From Falsiroseomonas bella (lineage in GTDB: Bacteria > Pseudomonadota > Alphaproteobacteria > Acetobacterales > Acetobacteraceae), in NCBI RefSeq assembly GCF_003173615.1, contig NZ_QGNA01000009.1, positions 62,001-126,000 on the forward strand: a stretch of DNA of 64,000 nt, read 5' to 3'. A program made the position numbers and the translations under genes. Positions within the stretch are counted from its first letter, which is position 1; the number at the start of each line of letters is the position of its first letter. The notes under the pieces are model-generated. The model saw only the letters and a list, made by a program, of their open reading frames with translations, was not told the DNA's origin and searched no databases. Positions 7,154 through 14,907 of this stretch are shown here, piece after piece.

Positions 7154-8863
7154 TCAGACCGGGTCCGGGGCGAGCCGGAAGTCGAGGTCGACCAGCGCGA
7201 AGCTCGCGCCCGCATCCACCGTCTCGATGCCGTCCATGCCGCCGGCCGCCTGGATCTCCATGCGGTTGAAGAAGCCGCCGAAGTTGTCCGAGACCGTGAA
7301 GCTGCCGTCCCCGCCGGTGATGTCGTGCTCGATCTCCTCGATCAGCGTCGAGCCCTGGTAGAGCCGGACGATGATGTCCACCGCATCCTCCGGCGTGAAG
7401 TCGGCGGCGTTGCCATATGTGATGGTGGCGGAGAGCGCCGCGGAGGCCTTCAGCACGAAGCCGAGCACCTCGCCGCGGTCCACCGCGGCCGGCGCGCCGT
7501 CGCTGTAGGTGTCCGTGCCGGTCTCGATGTCGGCGGGGCTGCCATTCGGGCCGCCTGCCGTCACATCGGCCGAGTCGCGCGCGGTGTTGACACCGAGCGC
7601 GAAGCGGCCCGCGCCGCCCGCGGTCCAGTTTTCGACCACGTGCTCACCATACTGGTGGCCGGATTCGACCTGCGCATTCGCCCAGCCGAAGGCATACATG
7701 TCGAGCCAGTCGGTCGTGGCCGGCGCGCCCTGCACCGGGTTGTCGTCGCCATCATTCGCCGGATCGTCGTAGGCCTCGTAGCCTTCGCGCATCCGCCCGA
7801 GATTCTCGGCGTCCGCCGGCTCGGCGCCGTCCATGGCGTTGTTCTCGTTCGCGTCGAGATAGGCGTAGAGGTGCCGCTCGAGCAGGCCGCCCGGGGCGGG
7901 GTCGCCATCGGTCGCGCGGAACAGGTCGAGCGAGAGCACGCCGGCGCCCGGCACGATGTCCGGCCCGTCGTCGCCGACGGTCAGCACCAGGTCGTCCACC
8001 GACCAGCCGGTCGCGTTGCCGACCACCGAGCCGAAGGTGACCTTGTCGCCGCCATTGGCGAGGAACTCGACGAAGAAGCCGCCCGTGTCGCCGACCTCGC
8101 TGCCGTTCACCAGGATCTTGCCGAGCTCGTAGTCGATCTCGACCTTCGTGCCGTGCGCCAGCACGCCGAGGTCGAGCTCGCCGGCCGAGGCGTCCTGCAC
8201 GAAACCGCCCTGCAGGGCGCCGTTGGTGTCCGCGATCGTCCGCGAGTCGGAATCCAGCACCACATTCGTGGCGCCCGAGCCGAGCACCTTCACGGTGAAG
8301 GAGACGAACTTCAGCACCGTCGTGTCGGCGACGTCGAAGGTGATGCTGTCGCCGTCGTTCAGACGCGTCGCGTTGCCGTGCAGGTCCCAGCCGCTGCCGT
8401 TGACGAAGCCGAAGCCGATGTCGTTGGAGAAGGTGACCCAGTTGTCCGAGACGTCGCTGGTGAGGCGCGCGCCGTTCAGCTTGCCGTGGCCCGAGATGCT
8501 CACCGGGTCGTTGCTGCGGTCGATCGCGCTGGTGTTCGTCAGCCGGGTCCCGCCGCCCATGTCGGCGAGGTTGTGGGCGACGACGCCTTCGCCGACCTGA
8601 AGGTCGCCCGTGGTGTTCACCGCGCCGGCCGTCGGCGCATTCACGCCGTCGGTCAGGTCGACGCCGAGGGCCGCCTGCTGCTCGGTGGTGCCGACGAAGG
8701 CGAGCAACTGCTGCCATTCGCTGCCGGCGTAATCGTAGGTGCCCCCGAGGACGTCGCGCGTGGCGAAGTCGCTCGAGTCATCCAGCGTGTCGAGTTGCGA
8801 AGACCCGCTGGTGAAGTCCACCGCCCGCACGCCGAACCAGATCTGTGTGAGACTGGTGCTCAT
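7154..8863 (-). CDS. Acidic surface/secreted-type protein of unknown function
   Basis: 569 residues, strongly acidic, rich in Asp, Gly, Thr and Ala and almost free of Cys. There is no classical signal peptide and no membrane segment. Stretches such as VDDLVLTVGDDGPDI, YLDANENNAMDGAEPAD and TGTDTYSDGAP look like calcium-binding beta-rich extracellular modules. An N-terminal motif (MSTSLTQIWFGVRAVDFTSG) is not recognised. I cannot assign a domain family. The composition fits a protein exported without a Sec signal (type I-like). It is monocistronic, with its own terminator and an AT-rich promoter region. The neighbouring metalloprotease shares strand and composition. Confidence 0.6.
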   Translation of the reverse strand: MSTSLTQIWFGVRAVDFTSGSSQLDTLDDSSDFATRDVLGGTYDYAGSEWQQLLAFVGTTEQQAALGVDLTDGVNAPTAGAVNTTGDLQVGEGVVAHNLADMGGGTRLTNTSAIDRSNDPVSISGHGKLNGARLTSDVSDNWVTFSNDIGFGFVNGSGWDLHGNATRLNDGDSITFDVADTTVLKFVSFTVKVLGSGATNVVLDSDSRTIADTNGALQGGFVQDASAGELDLGVLAHGTKVEIDYELGKILVNGSEVGDTGGFFVEFLANGGDKVTFGSVVGNATGWSVDDLVLTVGDDGPDIVPGAGVLSLDLFRATDGDPAPGGLLERHLYAYLDANENNAMDGAEPADAENLGRMREGYEAYDDPANDGDDNPVQGAPATTDWLDMYAFGWANAQVESGHQYGEHVVENWTAGGAGRFALGVNTARDSADVTAGGPNGSPADIETGTDTYSDGAPAAVDRGEVLGFVLKASAALSATITYGNAADFTPEDAVDIIVRLYQGSTLIEEIEHDITGGDGSFTVSDNFGGFFNRMEIQAAGGMDGIETVDAGASFALVDLDFRLAPDPV

Positions 8864-9334
8864 TGTCGTTCCCCATCCTGGGCCCGGGCGGCGCGGTGAT
8901 CGTCACGCGATCAAGGCCCCCAGGTCTCAATCAGGGATAGCACGAAAAAATAAGTCAATCGACATTTTTTTACAGTGTACGAATAGGCGGCCGGATCGTG
9001 ATGATCTGTTTTCGTTTGGTGAGCGAAGCCCATAACCATCGGAAAAACCTCATAAAAATATTCTGTTCCTGTCCAATTGATAACCAAAAAATTGAAGAAT
9101 TTTAATCTATGGGTTGCCGAGGGCTCCAGCGGGCCGCGCATCAGGCGAGCGCGGATTGCTTTCTGCGACGAAATTCAAAGCGTTATCGTGCGATGATCCG
9201 CAACCATCGCGCGTTCGGGCGGCAAGTTGCACAAAGTGCAAGCGCCACCCGCGCCGCGAAGCGGCGGGGCGTGATCAGCCAACCCTGCGATGATCGGTCC
9301 GGCGCGGCACCCTCGGCCGCGCCGCTTGTGACGC
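8864..9334 (-). promoter_or_regulatory. AT-rich intergenic region upstream of the surface-protein gene
   Basis: No credible gene. About 8935-9105 is the most AT-rich part of the window, with A/T runs. On the minus strand it contains TTGACT about 85 bases before the ATG, with TATCCC 13 bases downstream. That spacing is too short for a standard promoter, so the exact promoter is unsure. A GC-normal part (9110-9334) separates it from ugd and contains a 15-bp palindrome. Confidence 0.35.
9227..9241. promoter_or_regulatory. Palindrome TTGCAC-AAA-GTGCAA
   Basis: A perfect 6-bp inverted repeat with a 3-base centre, between ugd and the surface-protein promoter region. It has the form of an operator half-site pair. 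No T-run follows, so it is not an obvious terminator. The binding protein is unknown. Confidence 0.25.
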
Positions 9335-10678
9335 TCAGCCCACCGGCTTCGACCGGCCCGTCGAGGCCAGGTGCGGCCGGCCGCCCACCCGCACATAGTC
9401 GAAGCCGTGCCGCGCCATCTCCTCGGCGCGGTAGACGTTGCGCAGATCCACCACCACCGGCGCCGCCATGCGCTGCTTCAGCCGCGCCAGGTCCAGCGCG
9501 CGGAAGGCGTCCCATTCGGTGATCAGCACCAGCGCATCCGCGCCATGCGCGCAGTCATAGGCATCGGTCGCGTAGGCGACGTCGGTCAGTTCCTTCTTCG
9601 CCTGCTCCATGCCCACCGGGTCGAAGGCGCGGATGCGGGCGCCGGCGCGCTGCAGGGCGCCGATGATGCTGATCGCCGGCGAATCCCGCATGTCGTCGGT
9701 GTTCGGCTTGAAGGTGAGGCCGAGCACCGCGATGGTCTTGCCCTGCACGCTGCCGCCGCAGGCCTTCACCACCTTGCGCGCCATCGCGGTCTTGCGCGCG
9801 TCGTTCACCGCGACGACGCTCTCCACGATCCGCATCGCGACGCCGTAGTCCTGCGCGCTGCGCATCAGCGCCTTGGTGTCCTTCGGGAAGCAGGAGCCAC
9901 CATAGCCCGGGCCGGCGTTCAGGAACTTCGGCCCGATGCGCTTGTCCATGCCGATGCCGCGCGCGACCAGCTGCACATCGGCGCCCACCTCCTCGCAGAG
10001 ATCGGCGATCTCGTTGATGAAGGTGATCTTGGTGGCGAGGAAGGCGTTCGCGGCGTACTTCGTCAGTTCCGCCGTGCGGCGGTCGGTGAACAGCACCGGC
10101 GCGGCGTTCAGCGACAGTGGGCGGTAGAGCTCCGCCATCACCTGCTTCGCGCGCTCGTCATTCGCGCCGACCACAACGCGATCCGGGCGCTTGAAATCCT
10201 CGATCGCGGCGCCCTCGCGCAGGAATTCCGGGTTCGACACCACGGAGAACTCGGCCTCCGGCCGCGCCTCCCGGATGATGCCTTCCACCATGTCGCCGGT
10301 GCCGACCGGGACGGTGGATTTGTTCACCACCACCGTATAGCCGGCCATGGCGCGGGCGATCTCCCGCGCCGCCTCCTGCACGTAGCGCAGGTCGGCATGT
10401 CCGTCGCCGCGGCGCTCCGGCGTGCCGACGGCGATGAACACCGCCTCCGCGGTCGGCACCGCCTCGTTCAGGTCGGTGGTGAAGGAGAGGCGGTTGGCCG
10501 CCACGTTGTCCGCCACCAGCCGGTCCAGCCCCGGCTCGTAGATCGGGATGATGCCCTTCTTCAGGTCGGCGATGCGCTGCGCATTGACGTCCACGCAGAC
10601 CACCTCGTGGCCGAAATCGGCGAAGCAGGCCCCGGAAACCAGCCCGACATAGCCGGACCCGATCATCGCCACGCGCAT
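9335..10678 (-). CDS. ugd: UDP-glucose 6-dehydrogenase
   Basis: 447 residues. NAD-dependent oxidation of UDP-glucose to UDP-glucuronate in the cytoplasm. The Rossmann motif GSGYVGL is at 7-13 and NKSTVPVGTG at 119-128. The catalytic Cys263 lies in GPGYGGSCFPKD, and the C-terminal UDP-binding domain begins near GLTFKPNTDDMRDS. It is divergent from a UDP-glucuronate 4-epimerase-like gene that would use its product, so the two likely supply galacturonate/glucuronate for surface polysaccharide or lipid A/core decoration. Confidence 0.95.
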   Translation of the reverse strand: MRVAMIGSGYVGLVSGACFADFGHEVVCVDVNAQRIADLKKGIIPIYEPGLDRLVADNVAANRLSFTTDLNEAVPTAEAVFIAVGTPERRGDGHADLRYVQEAAREIARAMAGYTVVVNKSTVPVGTGDMVEGIIREARPEAEFSVVSNPEFLREGAAIEDFKRPDRVVVGANDERAKQVMAELYRPLSLNAAPVLFTDRRTAELTKYAANAFLATKITFINEIADLCEEVGADVQLVARGIGMDKRIGPKFLNAGPGYGGSCFPKDTKALMRSAQDYGVAMRIVESVVAVNDARKTAMARKVVKACGGSVQGKTIAVLGLTFKPNTDDMRDSPAISIIGALQRAGARIRAFDPVGMEQAKKELTDVAYATDAYDCAHGADALVLITEWDAFRALDLARLKQRMAAPVVVDLRNVYRAEEMARHGFDYVRVGGRPHLASTGRSKPVG

Positions 10679-10856
10679 CGCTCACCCCTTCACCTGTGCG
10701 GCCGCAGGGGCCGGGCCGGTCGCCGGCGCCCCCTGCGGGCGGCGCCCCCATATCACGCCCGCGCCGCGCCGGGCATGGCCGCACCGCCGCCGAACGGCCC
10801 GGCTGCGCAATTCTTGACAATATCCGGCTGCGAAGCGGTTAACCGGGCGCCGGAGC

Positions 10857-10886
10857 TTGGCGCCCCGCGCGGCGCACCGCTATACC
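10857..10886 (+). promoter_or_regulatory. Candidate promoter for the epimerase-kds operon
   Basis: TTGGCG (10857-10862) and TATACC (10881-10886) are separated by 18 bases and lie about 110 bases before the epimerase ATG. A second -35-like TTGACA occurs at 10814-10819 without a good -10 partner. These are pattern matches only, in the 316-bp region divergent from ugd. Confidence 0.3.
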
Positions 10887-10994
10887 GCCGCGTCCCGTCG
10901 GCACCGTCCCGGCGACGGCGGGCCCGCCAGGAGCCTTTGCGCGCATGTCCGCCACAGCCGGCGCCCGCCCTCTTCCGCGACACGCCGCCTGACC

Positions 10995-11975
10995 ATGGGC
11001 CAGGTCCTCGTCACCGGCGCCGCCGGCTTCATCGGCGCGCATCTCTGCCAGGCGCTGCTGGCGCGCGGGGAGCAGGTGATCGGCCTCGACAACCTGAACC
11101 CGTACTACGATCCCAAGTTGAAGGAGGCGCGGCTCGCCGCGCTGACCGGCAAGGCCCGGCCGGGGCAGTTCGCCTTCCACAGGCTGGACCTCTCGGACCA
11201 GGATTCCGTGCTGGCGCTGATGGCGGCGCATCCGGGGCTGGACCGGGTGGTGCATCTCGGCGCGCAGGCCGGGGTCCGCTGGTCGCTGCAGGCGCCCTTC
11301 GCCTACACCGCCGCCAACGTCACCGGCACGCTGGCCATCCTGGAAGGGGTGCGCCGGGCGGAGGGGCGGATCGGCCACACGGTCTATGCCTCCACCAGCT
11401 CGGTCTATGGCTCCCGCACGGACGGCGCCTTCCGCGAATCGGACTGCGCGGACCGCCCCGCCTCACTCTACGCCGCGACCAAGCTGGCCGGCGAGCTGAT
11501 GGCGAAGTCCTACACCGACCTCTATCGCCTGAACCTGACGGGCCTGCGCTTCTTCACCGTCTACGGCCCCTGGGGCCGGCCGGACATGGCCTATTGGCTG
11601 TTCACCGAGGCGATGCTGCAGGGCCGGCCGATCCGCCTGTTCAACGAGGGCCGGATGCGGCGCGACTTCACCTATGTGGACGACATCGTCGCCGGCGTGG
11701 TCGCCGCGCTGGACAATCCGCCCGCCACGCCTGCCCACCGCCTCTACAACATCGGCAACAGCCATCCGGAAGAGCTGCTGGACATGGTGGCGATGCTGGA
11801 AGAGCTACTCGGCGTGACGGCGAAGCGCGAGCTGCTGCCGATGCAGCCGGGCGACGTGCCGGCGACCTTCGCCGATGTCTCCGCCATGCAGCGCGACTTC
11901 GGATGGCGCCCGACCACCGACCTGCGCACCGGGCTCGGCCGGTTCGTGGCCTGGTGGCGGGGATACTTCGGCTGA
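10995..11975 (+). CDS. NAD-dependent epimerase, UDP-glucuronate 4-epimerase type
   Basis: 326 residues, extended SDR fold. GAAGFIGAH forms the N-terminal dinucleotide motif, [18 protein letters not shown] near 34-50 is typical of UDP-glucuronate 4-epimerases, and the catalytic pair is Tyr159/Lys163 (YAATK). [15 protein letters not shown] is another signature of this subfamily. It would convert UDP-glucuronate to UDP-galacturonate using the product of the divergent ugd. ATG at 10995 is chosen because [13 protein letters not shown] then opens the Rossmann fold. The kdsA gene follows 40 bases later. Confidence 0.88.
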   Translation: MGQVLVTGAAGFIGAHLCQALLARGEQVIGLDNLNPYYDPKLKEARLAALTGKARPGQFAFHRLDLSDQDSVLALMAAHPGLDRVVHLGAQAGVRWSLQAPFAYTAANVTGTLAILEGVRRAEGRIGHTVYASTSSVYGSRTDGAFRESDCADRPASLYAATKLAGELMAKSYTDLYRLNLTGLRFFTVYGPWGRPDMAYWLFTEAMLQGRPIRLFNEGRMRRDFTYVDDIVAGVVAALDNPPATPAHRLYNIGNSHPEELLDMVAMLEELLGVTAKRELLPMQPGDVPATFADVSAMQRDFGWRPTTDLRTGLGRFVAWWRGYFG

Positions 11976-12015
11976 CCCTTGCGCGGGCGCCCCGGCGGTG
12001 GCAGCCACCCGCCGC

Positions 12016-12846
12016 ATGAGCGCCCCGCACATCGTCGAGATCGGACCCGTCCGGCTCGCGAACAACCTGCCCATCGCCCTGATCGCCGGCCCCTGCCAGA
12101 TGGAAAGCCGCGCCCACGCGCTGGAGACCGCGCAGGCGCTGAAGGAGATCGCGGCGCGGCGGCAGATCGGCCTGATCTACAAGACGAGCTTCGACAAGGC
12201 GAACCGCACCTCCGGCAAGGCCGCGCGCGGCATGGGGCTCACCGCCGCGCTGCCCGTCTTCGCCGAGATCCGCGAAAGCCTCGGCCTGCCCGTGCTGACC
12301 GACGTGCACGAGGCCGCGCAATGCGCCCCGGTGGCGGAGGTGGTGGACGTGCTTCAGATCCCCGCCTTCCTCTGCCGCCAGACCGACCTGCTGCTCGCCG
12401 CCGCCGCCACCGGTCGGGCGGTGAACGTGAAGAAGGGCCAGTTCCTGGCACCCTGGGACATGACCAATGTCGCGGCCAAGATCACCGAGGCCGGCAATCC
12501 CCGCGTGATCCTGACCGAGCGCGGCGTCTCCTTCGGCTACAACACGCTCGTCTCCGACATGCGCGCGCTGCCGATCATGGCGCGCACCGGGCACCCGGTG
12601 GTGTTCGACGCGACCCATTCCGTGCAGCAGCCGGGCGGGCAGGGGAGTTCCTCGGGCGGCCAGCGGGAATTCGTCGAGACGCTGGCCCGCGCGGCGGTCG
12701 CCGTCGGCGTCGCCGGCCTCTTCATCGAGACGCATCCCGATCCCGACCGCGCGCCTTCGGACGGGCCGAACATGGTGCCGCTGCGCGACTTCGAGGCGCT
12801 GGTCGCGCGGCTGCAGGCCTATGACGCGCTGACCAAGTCGTTCTGA
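12016..12846 (+). CDS. kdsA: 3-deoxy-8-phosphooctulonate synthase (Kdo-8-P synthase)
   Basis: 276 residues. Condenses phosphoenolpyruvate with arabinose 5-phosphate to Kdo-8-phosphate. Family motifs: IAGPCQMES near the start, [40 protein letters not shown] and [12 protein letters not shown]. The start follows CCGCCGC with no clear Shine-Dalgarno. It is second in a Kdo operon with kdsB and kdsD. Confidence 0.97.
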   Translation: MSAPHIVEIGPVRLANNLPIALIAGPCQMESRAHALETAQALKEIAARRQIGLIYKTSFDKANRTSGKAARGMGLTAALPVFAEIRESLGLPVLTDVHEAAQCAPVAEVVDVLQIPAFLCRQTDLLLAAAATGRAVNVKKGQFLAPWDMTNVAAKITEAGNPRVILTERGVSFGYNTLVSDMRALPIMARTGHPVVFDATHSVQQPGGQGSSSGGQREFVETLARAAVAVGVAGLFIETHPDPDRAPSDGPNMVPLRDFEALVARLQAYDALTKSF

Positions 12847-12849
12847 CGC

Positions 12850-13587
12850 ATGAACCCGATCGTCGTCATCCCCGCGCGCATGGCGGCCACCAGGCTGCCG
12901 GACAAGCCCATGGCCGACATCCATGGCGAGCCGATGATCGTGCATGTCTGGCGCCGCGCGCAGGAGGCCGAGATCGGCCAGGTCGTCGTCGCCACCGACA
13001 GCGAGGTGATCGCGGACGCCATCGCGCGGCGCGGCGGCCGCGTGCAGATGACGCGTGCCGACCATCCCTCCGGCACGGACCGCGTGCATGAGGCGGTCTC
13101 CGTGCTCGACCCGACCGGCGCGCATGATGCGGTGGTGAACGTGCAGGGCGACCTGCCGACCATCGCGCCCGCGACGATCCGCGCCGCGCTGGTGCCGCTG
13201 ATGGACCCGGCGGTGGATGTCGCGACGCTGGTCGCCGAGATCGTGCGGGAGGAGGAGCGCACGGCGCCGCAGGTGGTGAAGATGGTCGGCAGCGTGCTGG
13301 CCCCGGGCCGCTTCCGCTGCCTCTATTTCACCCGCGCCACCGCGCCCTGGGGCGAGGGGCCGCTCTGGCATCATATCGGCCTCTATGCCTGGCGCCGCGC
13401 CGCGCTCGCGCGCTTCGTGGCGCTGCCGCCCTCCGGCCTCGAGCAGCGCGAGAAGCTCGAGCAGCTGCGGGCGCTGGAAGCCGGCATGCGGATCGAGGCG
13501 ATCGCGGTGGATGCGGTCCCACTCGGGGTGGACACGCCGGAGGATTTGGCCCGCGCGCGGGAGATTCTGTCGGGCCGCGCCGGATGA
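12850..13587 (+). CDS. kdsB: CMP-Kdo synthetase (3-deoxy-manno-octulosonate cytidylyltransferase)
   Basis: 245 residues. Activates Kdo with CTP for transfer to lipid A. The nucleotide motif [14 protein letters not shown] is at the N-terminus, with [11 protein letters not shown] and VNVQGDLP further on and a C-terminal [11 protein letters not shown] typical of KdsB. It begins 3 bases after the kdsA stop and overlaps kdsD by ATGA, so the three genes form one operon. Confidence 0.97.
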   Translation: MNPIVVIPARMAATRLPDKPMADIHGEPMIVHVWRRAQEAEIGQVVVATDSEVIADAIARRGGRVQMTRADHPSGTDRVHEAVSVLDPTGAHDAVVNVQGDLPTIAPATIRAALVPLMDPAVDVATLVAEIVREEERTAPQVVKMVGSVLAPGRFRCLYFTRATAPWGEGPLWHHIGLYAWRRAALARFVALPPSGLEQREKLEQLRALEAGMRIEAIAVDAVPLGVDTPEDLARAREILSGRAG

Positions 13588-14558
13588 GCGACGCCGCACG
13601 CCGCGCCACGCTGCTGCGCACCGTGACGCTGGAAGCCGAGGGTCTCGCCGCGCTGCGCGACGCGCTGGAAGGCCCGCTCGGCGAGCGCGTGCTGCAGGCC
13701 GTCGCGATGATCCTCGCCCATCCCGGCCGGGTGATCGTCACGGGCATGGGCAAGTCCGGCCATGTCGGCCGCAAGATCGCGGCGACGCTGGCCTCCACCG
13801 GCACGCCGGCGCATTTCGTCCACCCCGCCGAGGCGAGCCATGGCGACCTCGGCATGATCGGGCGCGAGGATGTGGTGCTGGCGCTCTCCTGGTCAGGGGA
13901 AGCGCCGGAACTCGCGGACATCATCGCCTATACGCGCCGCTTCGACGTGGAGCTGGTGGCGATCACCTCGCGCGCCGAAAGCGCGCTCGGCAGCGCCGCC
14001 GATCTCTGCCTGGCGCTGCCGCGCATGCCGGAGGCCTGCCCGAACGGCCTGGCGCCGACCACCAGCACTGCGATGCAGCTGGCGCTCGGCGATGCGCTGG
14101 CCATGTGCCTGCTGGAGGCGCGGGGATTCTCGCCCGCCGATTTCCGCGCGATCCATCCGGGCGGCAAGCTCGGCGCGCGGCTGAAGCGCGCGCGGGACCT
14201 GATGCACGGGCCGGAGGAACTGCCGCTGGTCCCGCGCGAGGCGACGCTGGAACAGGCCGTGGTGGAGATGACCTCCCGCCGCTTCGGCGTGACCGGCGTG
14301 GTGGATGGCGCGGGCGGGCTGGTCGGCGTGCTGACCGATGGTGATCTGCGGCGCGCCTTCCAGCGCGGGCTGGCCATGTCCGGCCCGGTCGCGGGCGCGA
14401 TGACGCCGACGCCCCGCACCGCGGCGCCCGAGGACCTTGCGGCCGACCTGCTCGGGCTGATGAACGAGAAGCGGATCACCAGCCTTTTCGTGGTGGAGGC
14501 CGGGCGCCCCGTGGGCATCCTGCACCTGCACGACCTGCTGCGCGCGGGGGTTCTGTAG
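13584..14558 (+). CDS. kdsD: Arabinose-5-phosphate isomerase
   Basis: 324 residues. Interconverts ribulose 5-phosphate and arabinose 5-phosphate, the substrate of KdsA. The SIS domain (about 40-180) carries [33 protein letters not shown] and the GGKLG loop, followed by two CBS domains (about 210-320; [22 protein letters not shown]). Start overlaps the kdsB stop. The Kdo-8-P phosphatase gene (kdsC), often adjacent to kdsD, is not in this window. Confidence 0.96.
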   Translation: MSDAARRATLLRTVTLEAEGLAALRDALEGPLGERVLQAVAMILAHPGRVIVTGMGKSGHVGRKIAATLASTGTPAHFVHPAEASHGDLGMIGREDVVLALSWSGEAPELADIIAYTRRFDVELVAITSRAESALGSAADLCLALPRMPEACPNGLAPTTSTAMQLALGDALAMCLLEARGFSPADFRAIHPGGKLGARLKRARDLMHGPEELPLVPREATLEQAVVEMTSRRFGVTGVVDGAGGLVGVLTDGDLRRAFQRGLAMSGPVAGAMTPTPRTAAPEDLAADLLGLMNEKRITSLFVVEAGRPVGILHLHDLLRAGVL

Positions 14559-14586
14559 CCCCCGGCGCGGTGGTAGTTTCCGCCGC

Positions 14587-14901
14587 ATGCAGAAGGCCCG
14601 CATCTACCGCACGCCGAAATCCGCCATGCAGTCCGGCCGGGCGCGCGCCAGAGACTGGACGCTTCAGTACGAGCCGGGGGAGCCGAAGCGGATCGACCCG
14701 CTGATGGGCTGGTCCGGATCGGGCGACACGCGGGCGCAGGTGCGCCTGGCGTTCCGCTCCTGCGAGGACGCGGTCGCCTGGTGCGAGGCCAAGGGCGTTC
14801 CCTATGAGGTCGAGGCGCCGCCGCCGGTGCGGGCCGACATCAAGCCCAAGAGCTACGCCGACAATTTCCGGTTCGGCCGCACCGACAACTGGACGCATTG
14901 A
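14587..14901 (+). CDS. NADH dehydrogenase accessory subunit, NDUFS4-like (ETC complex I subunit)
   Basis: 104 residues matching the ETC complex I subunit (NDUFS4/18 kDa) family. It has an ARIYRTPKSAMQSGRA start, the LMGWSGSGDTRAQVRL core and a YADNFRFGR C-terminus. These supernumerary subunits are shared by alphaproteobacterial and mitochondrial complex I and stabilise the NADH module. The gene is a solo copy far from any nuo cluster. There is no Shine-Dalgarno; a TAGTTT box ends 7 bases before ATG, which could mean a leaderless transcript. It is convergent with the next gene. Confidence 0.9.
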   Translation: MQKARIYRTPKSAMQSGRARARDWTLQYEPGEPKRIDPLMGWSGSGDTRAQVRLAFRSCEDAVAWCEAKGVPYEVEAPPPVRADIKPKSYADNFRFGRTDNWTH

Positions 14902-14907
14902 GCGTCC

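Noticed and set aside
7106-8899. 597-codon open frame opposite the surface-protein gene
   Set aside because: The translation is Val/Arg/Gly/Ala-rich low complexity with no motif. The minus-strand frame has a matching terminator and promoter region.
8911-9141. 76-codon minus-strand frame in the AT-rich gap upstream of the surface-protein gene
   Set aside because: No ribosome-binding site, no recognisable sequence, and it overlaps the likely promoter region.
10814-10842. TTGACA followed by GGTTAA as a consensus promoter
   Set aside because: The -35 is perfect, but the -10 at the right spacing is poor. A better-balanced pair lies 45 bases downstream.
9371-12019. 882-codon open frame on the plus strand opposite ugd and through the epimerase
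   Set aside because: It is the antisense and off-frame shadow of ugd and the epimerase in GC-rich DNA. The translation is His/Arg/Ala/Gly-rich with no domain, and the real genes have full family motifs.
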